64,000 nt of DNA from Mytilus trossulus (Eukaryota > Mollusca > Bivalvia > Mytilida > Mytilidae). How positions within the stretch are numbered: the stretch's first letter is position 1; every line of letters begins with the position of its first letter. The stretch spans positions 20,914,931 to 20,978,930 of the forward strand of contig NC_086386.1 of assembly GCF_036588685.1 (NCBI RefSeq), in the 5' to 3' direction. Positions 49,243 through 61,039 of this stretch are shown here, piece by piece. The notes under the pieces were generated by a model that saw only the letters and a list, made by a program, of their open reading frames with translations, searched no databases and was not told where the DNA came from. A program made the position numbers and the translations under genes.

Positions 49243-49662
49243 AATACGTATTTACTTTAGTATGTTTTTTTTTAAGTGATTATGATTGTAGAACAATGTT
49301 GACATTTGTACATTAATGTCTGTTTGTTTTGTTCACGCATCGTTGTCAATATAATGGAATTTAATGCGGCTGTCATACAAGTGAGAGGTTTAGCTATCTA
49401 GAAAACCAAATTCAATCCATCATTTTCCTTATAAGAAAATGCCTGTACCAAGTTAGGAATATGACAGCTGTTATCCATTCGTCTGGTGTGTTTGAGCTTT
49501 TGATTTTGCCAATTGATTAGGGACTCTCTGTTTTGAATTTTCATCGGAGTTCAGTATTATTATGATTTTACTTTTTATTAACCTATATTAGGGGGTTATT
49601 AGAAATAATGAAATCGTTGTATTTGCATGTGATCATGTAGTTATATTTTAATTAGGGGATAT

Positions 49663-52600
49663 TTAGAGATGATAAGATCTCGTTGACACACTCACCACTG
49701 AAGATTGTGTTCGATTCTGACAGGATAATGGGATGTCGAAGATTTTTTTATTACTAATTCCTGCCGCAACCCCTATGTAATGCATTTCGCCAACTGCAGT
49801 CTGTGTCTCTACGTGCTGGGTTACTGGTACACAGCTTTCCTTCACAACAGATATTTCTATCGATGTTTGATTCAATGAGAACTGGTAGAAATTGACACTT
49901 AATTTGTCCTGCCCAAAACCAAAGTATGAGGATAGTAACATCTTAGCGTTAGCTGTACAAAAAAAAAAAGAAATTAAATTCTCGACATAATTCATTTAAA
50001 GAAAATACAAAAAAATATCATTTTGTATGGTACACAAAATTATTTTTTGGCAGGACATTATTCTAAACAAGAGCTACATAAAATTGTAAATGTGCCTGGG
50101 GTTGTCTGTGACTTATGGAAGTTGTTAATATCAGTATGGTCATCTTGTAATCAGGGTCAAGAATTACCGGCTGTGTGATTGGTTAATGCTATCTTATTGA
50201 ACAATGGGGAATGAACACATGTAAAAATTCGCCAGCATTCTCCCAAAATTGCACTGAATGCTAGCGGGCGGCAGTTAGTATTGGTTTTGTCCAGAAAAGT
50301 GAAAATTATAAATGTTAACATCGATGTGGAATACTGACTTGAGAAAGAAGATAATGTTGGAAGAGAAAGACGCCATTGTTAAAAAAAGTTATTGCTCAGA
50401 AGGTAAGGTAGATCACCAGTATATATTTTTTGAGACAGATTTTTTTTATAATTTGCCAAAATGAAGATTTTACTATGTTCTTTTCAAAAATTTAGTAAAA
50501 AGTATGGGTCACCGTGCTATTTTTCAAGCTATGAGTCGTTGAAAATTGCCAAAATTTGGTTACAATGTAGTTTGTTCATGAAAAAACACATTAGTGTGCA
50601 TAAAAAAAATTCTATGAGATAGAATTTTGAAATAAATTGTGAGAAGAAAGGTTTCATAATAAGTTTTAAGAAAAGATAAAGAAAAAGAAAAAATGGTGTC
50701 ACCGAACTTGTTTTCTTGCTACAAGTAAAAATTTCGTTATTAGCACAGTATAAAAATTTGTCAGTTAGCAGTTTTAATGATTGAAATCTTCTCTTATACC
50801 CATGAAAATAACAAAAAATAATATGCTTTATCTTATTTTTACCATAAAATACAATGTTAGCCATTTCACCTTGCCCTACTAATATATGCATATGATGTCA
50901 CGTGGTTTCCATGGCAACCAGACTATTCAGATTTTTTTTATTGATTTTTTTTTAATTTGACTGTTAGTTTGGACCATTTCAACTTAAAAAAAGTAATCAG
51001 AAAAAAATTATCTGGCCAAAAAATTTCATATTTGGTCCATTATTACAGAGCATTGATGTTAAGGTTTCGATGATACCAAACTTTTGCTTGAATTTGCAAG
51101 TTAAAGTGGAGATACATGGCGTCCGTGACAATATACACTGAGAATGTAAATTCCATTAACTTAATGTTTTTCACACTTTCAAGTCAGATCGGTATTTATT
51201 TATTTTGGTGGTGACAATATACCATGCGATAAACGGAAATTATGTGTCGTAATATCGCATCATTCTCTGACTACATATTATATACATTTATGATGTAAGT
51301 CAAGTGATCAATGTGCTTAGTGCTGAGGTATTCCGAAAGTCCGTTTTTGTGGTCTTCAACACTGAAATAGCGTTAAGAACTTAAGACTATAACTTTTCTG
51401 TACACATCGGAGTTTAATGTAACCTTAAAGCTTTAGAGTTTGATTTTTTTTTCATTTGAATATATATATATATATATATACTGTACTAAAACACACCCGT
51501 GATATCGCGGGTCCGTGACTGAATTAAAGTATATAACTATGCCAAAGCCTTATTTTAGTATTAGTATTGTCATCTGATAAAGTCATGCCGATTATAAAAT
51601 ACACAGTTGTCTATGCTTTCAAATCTTTCTGTTTTAACCCGTCGAACTGGAGCTTATCAATTATTGGTAATATTAATTATTTGGAAAACAGAAGGTCCTG
51701 GAATGGAGTATTTTTTTAATCAACAACATTGTCCTATATTTGTTATAAATAAAGTTGAATTTTTTGATTCGCTGTTTTACGTCATGCCCGCTAATAAATT
51801 GAAAACTGTACCTATACGCCTTATTTTAGTCCAGATTTTTAGTATTCGTATTGTTATCTTAGAAAGTCTTATTGATTAAAATACTACAATAGGTAACAAT
51901 TTGACAATTTAGTAGTGTCAACCTGTGATTATGACCCGTGTATATAGCATATTAATATAATTTCAGTCGGTTGATTTTATGAATTAGAATGAAATTATTT
52001 TCTTCTGAATTGTCTGCCCATATAGGTGGCGTTTAGGTTAAGTGGTTTGTGTGATTTGGCGGTTAAATCATTCGACACGACAGGGTCTACTCGATAGGTC
52101 ACGTTAATTTTTCTTGCTGTGTTAGTCGATTAGTACGTTCGAATTTAGTCTTGGATTATGAAGGTGAACCCGATATTTCATTGAGAACTGTTTTAACTGC
52201 TTTAAATCAATTAAGTAAGGTATTGAGTCGGCAATTATTGGTGGTAGAGAGAAATTTGGTGGACTTGGATAAGTTAGTGTGCTAATCAGTTGATGGAGTA
52301 CCACTGCCAGGTGAAGAGAAAAGAAAAAGGGAATATACTACTCTTGTGGGTCCTACATGCACTTCAGGTCAACTTCAGGTTCAGTCCGTATGTCAATAGT
52401 AGTAAATTACCCACAAAACCTGGCCTCAGTGAAATTTTGAAAGATGAGTATTCAAATTATCTATAAATGTTAGCTATAATAGATAATTGTATTGGTTATA
52501 ATTTGACCAATGATTTTATTGAATATCAAGTAGGTCAACCTGATATTATTGGTATTACTTAAGGATAGACGTAGCAGAAACATTCAATTTTAGATGGATA

Positions 52601-55600
52601 TTGATACGCCTATATTTATTATAGATACTATTAGAGATGGTTGTATATTACCTTTCTTTTCAAATACAATATCGATTATTGTTTGTCAAATAATTTATTA
52701 TTTTTAAGATACCTCTTTTGTTAAATCAGCGATTACTAATTTATTAGCTATGATTTAATTGTAGGGATGTCAAATATTCACTTTTTTTTGTGAATCCGTT
52801 AACTGTTTCTGTTCAGTTAAACAACAGTTTTAAAAGCAGATTTGAGACAGAATATGACAGGTATTTGCGGAAGACAAGTGTAAACTTTGAAGATATGCGT
52901 ATTGCAAAACATTACATGTATACCAATTCATATACGTTTAAGAATGTTACACATTAGTCTAAATGTTTCCACCTCATACTAAATATCTATGATTTGTATG
53001 GGACTTTAACGGTGTTTCTGCTTGTTATAGTTTTACTAGAATATCTCTTTAAAATGGAGAGGAGAAAATAAGCAGATTACTATGTACTTAGACGATGCAT
53101 TCGGTGCACATGACGATGGGGAATTATGTAATACAACAAATAGCGATTTTATACCCACGACTGAGACGTTTGTGTACTACTATTAAAATTTTATATTTTC
53201 AGGGGCTAAGATAAAGGAGTTTTACTATTACTGACAATTGTACAAACAAGATAATGAATATCATTTCATACATTGATTTGTGTTTAGCAAAAACGGAAAG
53301 TATTTGTTAGGGAGATATTATAAGTTATCATGCTTTGACCCAACTAACATGGTTATTTAGACGGTGTCGAAAATTGTTGAACGGTGAGGGCGAAAGCCCG
53401 AACCGTTCAACAATTTTCGACACCGTCTAAATAATCATGCTAGTTCTTTGGTAGCCATGACAGCTATTTCTCAAGTTATAGGCAATATTGTATATTTATT
53501 GACAAAACATTTGTCTAATGATATAAATAGTGGTCATTCATGCAGGAACAGTAATATGCATTTATCTGTAGACAGTATTGGTCTTATTAATAAAAAGATT
53601 TAAGGTTTTAAATGCACATGAAGGCAATATTAAACCTTTTAAATCTGAAGTTCTTGGCAGACTATAGCTTACAGTGAAACTCCATGTGATATTGTTCACG
53701 ATATGTGGTTTATAGAATGTGAGGTTTCTACAAGTTCAAAATGGAAGGAGTTCACAGTAGTGAAATATGTATTTTTGTCGTTGATAAACGTTTTAGCTTG
53801 CAACAATATAAGATTACTAGTAACGACAACTAAAATGTTGTTAGTAAAAGGAGCACGACATCAGTATTGCAAAAATTTGATTTTAGACATTTTAGCACAT
53901 ATATATTGCACAATGTTTATATTGATATGGTAGTGAGCCTACGTACTGAGGATAAGAGAGCAGATTATCTTAGTCGGATTGTTGATTAACAAGATTGGCT
54001 ACAGGCTTATTCTGAATTTGTATTTCAGATAGTTGAATCACTTCGAGGACTTCATGAGGTTGATTAGTTTGCCTCTGATGGCAAATTTTAAATTGATAGT
54101 TTTTTATTCCAGATTTTGGAATGTGAATTCGTCAGGTATTGACGCTTTCACGGTTGATTGGCGAGGGATTAACGGGTTGTTCGTTTCTCCTATTTCTTTG
54201 TTCCTACAAGAATTAATATATTTTCGACAGTGAAAATTAAACTTTTACTTTATACTGGCTCTCTGCTGGTTTTCTGGCTAAAGCATTTCTATATGGTGAT
54301 GTTTTTTTCTATATGGTGATGGTTTCTTTTCTGAAGTGACAAATTTTATGGATCTTTTTACTTACAGACATGCTTATATAGCTGGTAGAGTAAAAAGACC
54401 ATATTTGGCAATGTTGATTTAACATTTGCATATTTAATAGCATTAATGATGGATTTTTCATCCAGTCATAGATCACTTTGATCTGAGCATGTATAATATC
54501 ACTTTGATGTGAGCATGTGTTATAGATCACGTTGATGTGAGCATGTTTATGATAGATCTCTCTTGATCTTCCTTGATCTCTTGGTATAGATTACTAGCTT
54601 TACTAGATTTGAATGTCAGTTTTTGATTTGAGATTTCATATGAATTTTGTGGATAATTAGATGCATAGTACTTAGCTGATAGTTATAATTTTAGATTGCT
54701 TTTATTAGTTATATTTCAGTTTTTAATTACACATATATTTTTGCAGGCACTCACCGGAAGAATTGCAGAATTAACCTGCTTCACTAGTTAGCAAAGTGAA
54801 TTTTCTCTTAGAACTAATGTAGGAATCTTAGCAGTTTCTACTATAAAGGATATTATCTGAGTATTTTACGTTGGAATAATTGGGCTGCATCAAACAGAAT
54901 TGAAAATGGTTATACTGTACCAGCAAAAGCTTTTTACGTTGGTTTATATTTAGCTGTATTGACACATTCGAGAAATATTGTTAGTCCAGTTGAACAACCG
55001 TTTTACTCTTTACAGTGGATACATCCTCTTATTGGATCATCATGTGTATCGACGAATTCGTCTTTAGTAATTAACCTACTAGAAGATGTGAAGCGTAGCT
55101 TGCCTACTCCTACGATATAAAGTAGCCTGTTTCGGTAGAATTACTGCATATAATGTGGGTTATGTTTTCTTTTGGTGACTTGTATAATCAGCGTATTTGA
55201 TATTTGTACGTATTTCAGTGCTTTTGCGAGTTGAGTTGCTATCTATTCGACGAAGTGATTATTTTAAGTTATTTTAGATCATTATATGTCTATTGTCATT
55301 TAACGTTTCAAAACAGGCGTATACAGATTGAGAGAAGGCGATTCAGTGTCATTCGTATAAGTGTCAGTGAAACATTTGATTTATTTCTGCATTGGGCTGA
55401 TTTTTCTAGCTGTTTTGATGAGGTTACTTATTTATTCTATTTTATTCTATTTTTTGTTTGAATTTTTCCTAATGTTTAGATGTTGATGTTTTACGTAAAA
55501 GAATACGCCAGTGTCATACTATAGGATGCGCGAGCTCTTTATTGAAGTGTTCTGTCGTATGTTCTTGATATTAAGTGTTATGGGTTTCACAGTTTTAGGT

Positions 55601-58600
55601 CTGAAGGTGCTATTGCTTGTGCTAATTTAGGTTTAAAGTTTATAGAGACACGGTAGATGGTGTTCCGAAACGGTAAACGATATTATCGTGAAGGATTCTT
55701 TGGATAATTTCTAGCATTATTTTCAGATCTTTATTACATGATATAGATCACCTTTTTAAATTTTCCTGTTCTTTGTGTTTTCGGCCCTCGGCTCTGTCGT
55801 GTGGTATTGCACTTTACTATTTTTTGTTATTTATTAGTATGATTATTATCAGTGGTTGTGGTATATGGGTGTTAGCGGAAGAAGAAATATAATTTCAGTC
55901 GGTTGATTTTATGAATTAGAATGAAATTATTTTCTTCTAAATTGTCTGCCCATATAGGTGGCGTTTATGTTAAGTGGTTTGTGTGATTTGGCGGTTAAAT
56001 CATTCGACACGACAGGGTCTACTCGATAGGTCACGTTAGTTTTTACATCCATGCCATTTGATATTTTGTATCTTGCATTAAGAGATCGATTGTTTACAAA
56101 TGTTTGTGTGTATTGAAATACTAGTACATATAATATATATATATATATATATCTAGCGGGAAGGCTATAGTGCAGGCGATTTGGTGTCACGATATCTCAT
56201 GATCAGTAGCATAGGTTCGTATCCCGACGAGGGAAGAACAAGAATTTGCGCTAGCAAATTTACAGATCTAACATAATTTGGTTGATGTTTAGACGAGTTG
56301 TATATATATCTATATAAATGATGACTTTTCGTACTGATTCGAAATTTGCATACAATAGATATTTAATGGTTGTTATTAAACCAGCCCTCGGCTCTGTCGT
56401 GTGGTATTGCACTTTACTATTTTTTGTTATTTATTAGTATGATTATTATCAGTGGTTGTGGTATATGGGTGTTAACGGAAGAAGAAATCCTGAATACACC
56501 GTTTGGTGGTGCGCCTGTCAGATGCGGAACGTACATTTAAGGTAATAGGTAACAGGTGAATATATTATTGGTATCGGTATCGGACTCGACCCGGAACTTC
56601 TTAATTATTGGCAATATTAATAACTCATTAATTACGTGGAAAACAAAAGGGCCTGGATTGGTGTTATCTTTAATCTACACCTTTTTAATATATAGGTTAT
56701 ACTAGTATATAAAGTTGAATTCTTTGATTTGTCGTTTTTACATGATGAAGGCTGACAAATTGGACCTCGTTATTTTAGTATTATAGATATATCAACTTAC
56801 GTCATGGAGGAAAATTTATGTATTATGCAACAAAATTTTTAAAAAGGCTGTCGATATACTGCATGTGTAAACTATTGGTTGTAGGCAATTATGATGCCCG
56901 GGATTTTTAATTCGAAGCTGATAAGAAGTAAGGCTAAAATCGAGGAGAAAAGACAGTAAAAAAAAACACATGTACAACAGCATGCCAAAATAAAGAAAGA
57001 TGGGTAAACAAAGTTCCACAGATCGAGTAGTAAACGGGCGGATCCAGAAAGTTTCATATTTGGGGGGGGGGGGGGGGGGGGAGACACTGACTGCCTAAGA
57101 GAGGGCCCACTAAATTCATACTTTAGCGATTCCCTATATATATAATCAACCAAATTTTTCATACAAAAGGGAACCAGGTCCCCTGAAAAAAACCTCTTAA
57201 TCCGCCTCTGGTACAAAATAATAAGAAATTGAAGTGACGTAGCCCTTAAAACATCCAAGGGGATTTCATAGTATTTACAAGCCGGTAAAATATTCCTTCT
57301 TTATAAGAGCCGTTCGTATAACCGCTTGTAACAAGTAAACTTTCAAGGATGAAAGTTGATATGGTTTATATTCATTTATATTGCATCAGTTGTAAGCGAT
57401 CAAGAAGTACAGTAACCAATATCAATGATTATATATCTCATTGCGTCCTGTATTATCAAGAGGTAGTACATCTTTGTCTGTTACTTACATGGGATGCATG
57501 TCGTTACGTTTCCTTCTAATGGTGTTATCTTGCAAGTTCCAGCTTTAACTGCATATTGTTTGCCCTATAAATATTAGATATGACGTACTTTTATAAATAA
57601 ACTAAAATACAAGACAAAGTGACTTTTAAAGGGTATGTGCTTCTATTTGACGTAGACTCCACATTAGTTTTTATTTTATTTGAAACACACACACACACAC
57701 ATTCAGATTTATACTGAAGACATCTCAGGCAAGGTTTTAAAGTAAAGTCCTTATCGCGATAAAGCATTTTCTGATTAGGCAGCATAGCAAAATAAATCTA
57801 CAGTTTTTTTAATCATAGAAAAAAAACCAAGTACGATGACCTATTATTATTTCCAAAGGTTATGTTTATTTAGTGTTTGATCGTTGGATTAATTATGATA
57901 ATTTAAAAGATAGATATGAAATTTCCACTTTACAAAACAGAGGCGAAAAATACCAGAGGAACAGTCAAACTCATAATTCGAAAAAAAAAGACAACAACGC
58001 AGAGGATAATTGAGAAAACTATCAGCAGTTGAACAAAAATACACAAAACGAAACATAGAATATACGTAAGATTGAGCAACACAAACACTATCAAACACTG
58101 GGGGTAGCAGATCTCGTGTGTTCTGGAAGGGTAAGCAGATCCTGCTCCACATGTGAGACTCGTCGTGTTGATAATTTAAGTACAAACTCAGTGACAAGTA
58201 TAATTTATATTATTTAGGAAATTACTAAATAGAAAGTATAACTCATAGATTTCGCTGTTCTTCATACTTATTATATTTTCTTGTACGAATTGAGTTTCAC
58301 AGCTTTAGTTCCGTCAAATGAATAAGTCAAAAGAAAAACTTAAGATTAATATAATTGCTAAACCATGCGAGATAGACCAAAATTGTTTTACCATCTTCAG
58401 AGGTACACTATTGTCCAATTTGATGATTCTACCGTTAAAAAAGTGTGGTTCAATTTGCACTCCTGAAAAGAGTACTTCAATCCAAGTAACTGTATTATGT
58501 TAATTTTGAGTAGTTAGTTAGCCTACCTTTGAATAATCCTGTAACACCTGTTCATACCATTCTGATTCGTCGACTCCAATATGACCAACATAAGCGACTT

Positions 58601-59835
58601 TCTGATTGGTGGCATCAAAAGACATATTGTAAAACTCCTGAACAAATATAACTAATATATATAATTTCGAATGTTCCATCAATTATTCAACAACTATAGT
58701 TGTACAAGTTTAACCATGTGAGCATTTGGACCATGTACAATTTTTATTGAGACAATATTTCGCTTTAGTCCTTACCCTAAGCATATGTGCCGAATACATT
58801 GGTACGAGAACAGGATTATAAAAGAATGTGGGCAATATGTTCGTATAGTCCGGGATAGTCCATAATTTATTATTATGGTCATTTTTTATGAGCTTCTTCA
58901 AATCTCATTTAAAAGAACATATGATAGGCCAATTTGCTCAAATAAAGAGTAATGTTAATATGAGTTGGTCTTTTGCTTTGTTAACAAACCCATGCTTGAA
59001 ATCAAATAAAATGTGTTTGCACATGCGTATGATGGCTCCCGCAGAACAATGAAATTAATGTATTTCATTAACTTAAAACACTTTGAACTAGAACTCTTAA
59101 CTGAATCGAGGCACAAGCTGTTACTAACTACAATTGTGTTACAATGTATAATTGACGTATTGACCTAGATACGACAACGTCCATGTTGGCTGAACAAACC
59201 CCCTCCCTCTGAAAAACACATTGCATGCCGTGTTCACAACATAAAAGAGAGGTTCACGGAAGAGCCTACACAAACGCTCTACACCTATACACATTGTAGA
59301 AATTATCGTAATTGTCCTGATCAGAATCGAAATAACTAATGCAAGCTATATACTTTATTGTAGTTTTAACGTTGGTAGGCATTATATTCATGTTTTATTT
59401 TTGCCCGCACTATCGTTCGGGCAAAATAATCACGAATATAACGCCTACCCATGATAAAACTACAATACAGTATAGCTTGCGAAAATACTCTTAATACTTG
59501 TATCTGCAACTTGATTTACTTTCGACTTAATGGATATAAAAAAAAACTACAACATCAACAAATACTTACCAAAAGAATGTACCAAATTGCATTTTACTGC
59601 ATTCAAACATCGTGTTCCTACAGGAAAAACTTTGTATTCACAATTATGTAACCATTATACTTCGATACTCAAATGACATAAAACGTACCCAACCAGCACT
59701 AAGTCGGCCATCTTCAATTTCTCCAAATTTTATTGCCAATCGTCCTTCCCATTGGTCTGGAACGCAACAACATACAACAAACGCCAGTTTCAACCAAAAC
59801 AAGAAAAGAATTTTCAATTTACTTTCCTGGACCAT
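49663..59835 (-). CDS. EPDR-2, ependymin-related secreted protein (intact)
   Basis: Exons in gene order: 59835-59689 (49 codons), 58637-58527 (37), 57564-57489 (25 plus 1 nt) and 49952-49663 (to TAA); 207 aa. Introns are GT-AG with phases 0, 0 and 1, as in EPDR-1, and exon 2 has exactly the same length. A hydrophobic N-terminus (LFLFWLKLAFVV) is followed by CCCVPDQWEG. Later conserved cysteines lie in 'AGTCKI', 'TTCIP', 'ESCVPV' and 'PLSC'. About 22 extra polar residues follow the last cysteine. Sequons are at N53 and N105. EPDR-2 differs from EPDR-1 at most positions, so it is an older paralogue. Intron 3 is 7.5 kb because it holds a retrotransposon and repeats. Start chosen as the ATG just before the signal peptide; family assignment is by motif recognition. 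Confidence 0.85.
50405..50760. repeat. Repeat shared with 31192-31565
   Basis: Reverse complement of the locus B intron block ('cgactcatagcttgacaaat', 'aacaagttcggtgacacca'). Either a dispersed element or part of the shared intron ancestry. Confidence 0.7.
53342..53446. repeat. Near-perfect hairpin inside the retrotransposon
   Basis: Perfect 33-bp arms (53353-53385 and 53402-53434), extending to about 44 bp with two mismatches, around a 16-base loop that itself contains 'gggcgaaagccc'. A small foldback insertion or a structured element. Confidence 0.85.
56046..56383 (+). mobile_element. SINE-like tRNA-derived insert between A2 and B2
   Basis: Contains a pol III B-box-like GGTTCGTATCCC (56213-56224) preceded by a weak A-box-like 'tatagtgcaggcg' (about 56167), then a tail 'aaatttacagatctaac ... 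gttgatgtttagacgagttg'. The tail wording is familiar from mussel repeats. It separates two repeats that normally abut. Confidence 0.5.
57036..57213. repeat. Degenerate G-run element in EPDR-2 intron 3
   Basis: 'gggcggatccag ... aatccgcctctg' flanks an 18-20-base G run at 57061-57080, reminiscent of the CAGTGGCGGAT MITE. The run may be unreliable in the assembly. Confidence 0.45.
57941..58172 (-). mobile_element. T3 tail, minus orientation, EPDR-2 intron 2
   Basis: Reverse complement of the 3' tail seen at 3900-4165, with 'ggaagggtaagcagatcctg' and 'taccagaggaacagtcaaac'. No coding part. Confidence 0.75.
59341..59480. repeat. 140-bp palindrome in EPDR-2 intron 1
   Basis: Arms of about 65 bp (GCAAGCTATATAC... 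and ...AGTATAGCTTGC) with some mismatches, and a tight centre GCCCGcactatcgttCGGGC. Probably a small foldback element. Confidence 0.75.
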
Positions 59836-60507
59836 TTTAAATTAACAAATTTCGTCTATAAAATAAATATATATCTTTATTTCCCCGTTATCGCTTCATA
59901 ATGTACATATGATATGTATTTACCTAGAACTGATTACAAATTATATCTAAATTTGAACTACTAGTATCTACCACAATTTTCAGTTATATACAAGGTATTG
60001 AAAAAAGTGTGTAAATATCCATGATTATGTTTTTTGTTATAAAATACAGTGTGTGTGTGTGTAGGTGGCAAGGAAGTATTTACTGGCCCATAGGCATAAT
60101 GATACTTTTTTTTTTTTTAATTTTCCCAACTTTCTAACACTGCCCGAAATTCTGCGTGCACAGTAAACTGATCAGGTACTTACATTATAATATTCAGAAA
60201 TGAATTTGAATATGTATCATGACCATTTACTTGTTGTTGTTATTATCTTTAAAAACCTCCAGCCTTTTTAGGACTTGTATCGTGCAGTAAATACAAAATT
60301 TTGAAAAATTCTCTAAAATTCATGTTCACCTGTATGTATACTTGTAATTGTCTAAACCTCATTCATCCCTCACTTGTGAACACTTTGTTCAGTTGATACA
60401 AAATGTACTTATTTTTTTACCAATCACTCTGTTCAGATACATAATTATATATATATACACAAAAGACAGAGCAATCTAAATTCCGGAATGTAAATACTAC
60501 CGTGCGT

Positions 60508-60627
60508 CAGTGGCGGATCCAGAGGGGGGTCCGGGGGTTTGAACACCCTTTTTGTCGATCAATTCATTTGAATTTGGACATATAGTTGGAACTCTCCCCC
60601 TTAATAAAATGGACTGATCCGCCCCTG
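60508..60627. mobile_element. MITE with CAGTGGCGGAT left end
   Basis: Left CAGTGGCGGATCCAG; right 'ctgatccgcccctg'. Short diverged copy of the 10786 family. Confidence 0.65.
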
Positions 60628-60745
60628 CATGCGTCCTATAGCAAATAACAACTTTTTCTTCTAATGGACCTAATAACGTCTGTCTATTAGAAATAAAATG
60701 TAAGTAGTACTAGTGGAACAATAATAATAATCAATTATAAAAAAA

Positions 60746-60805
60746 AGATGTGGTATGATTGCCAAAGAGACCAAAATGACACAAAAATTAACAACTATAA
60801 TGTAA
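60746..60805 (-). mobile_element. T2 tail scrap
   Basis: 'aagatgtggtatgattgcc ... acaactataatg', a 60-bp end of the T2 tail. Confidence 0.6.
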
Positions 60806-61039
60806 GTTGGTCGTTACACTAATATTACGAGAGAAAATCGTTTATGACGATGCTGTGAAATGTGTGTTATTAAAGATGAATATAATAGAGATCTAGTTAG
60901 AGATTGATTTGAACTCAAATTTTACTAAACGTTAATTGTTCTACGCCTAGTAATTTTTTTTTCTGGGAATGTGAGAATTCCAGAGTTTCCAAAAAGCGAC
61001 CTTTACATAATGTATGGGGTCTGTATACTTTATGGTTTA

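Larger units (their letters stand above)
26215..49303 (+). repeat. Segmental duplication, copy B
   Basis: Matches 1-13225 in the same orientation. Relative to A it has lost the exon 2 region and the repeat-exon acceptor. It has gained about 5 kb in intron 3, a 6.76-kb foldback at 38768, a 1.84-kb foldback at 46060 and a T1 tail at 49096. Small differences suggest a few percent divergence. Confidence 0.85.
51954..56488 (+). mobile_element. Tyrosine-recombinase retrotransposon with split direct repeats (DIRS/Ngaro type)
   Basis: Repeat A occurs at 51954-52111 and 55886-56045, and repeat B at 55784-55888 and 56384-56488. This gives A1-body-B1-A2-B2, the split direct repeat order of PAT/Ngaro elements. 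The body carries decayed motifs in the right order: RT YLDDAFGAHDD (about 53085), RNase H end DKRADYLSRIVD (about 53950), YSRFWN..GIDAFTVDW (about 54104-54160), and the recombinase N-terminal region RWNNWAASNRIENG...AKAFYVGLYL (about 54868-54960). Many stops: inactive. The site is uninterrupted at 29731-29740 with no target duplication, as expected for this class. Inserted antisense to EPDR-2 in its intron 3. Confidence 0.85.
59836..61035. other. 5' flank of EPDR-2 and spacer
   Basis: No gene supported. A TATATATT on the minus strand lies about 36 bp before the EPDR-2 ATG but is within low-complexity sequence. A short (GT)n run is at about 60047-60062. Holds the two elements listed next. Confidence 0.4.

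Noticed and set aside
51607..51879. 90-codon frame beside the retrotransposon
   Set aside because: It lies in the intron block shared with 29560-29860, where the frame is not maintained.
56150..56240. tRNA gene
   Set aside because: Only the B box is good; the A box and acceptor stem are poor, and a SINE-type tail follows.
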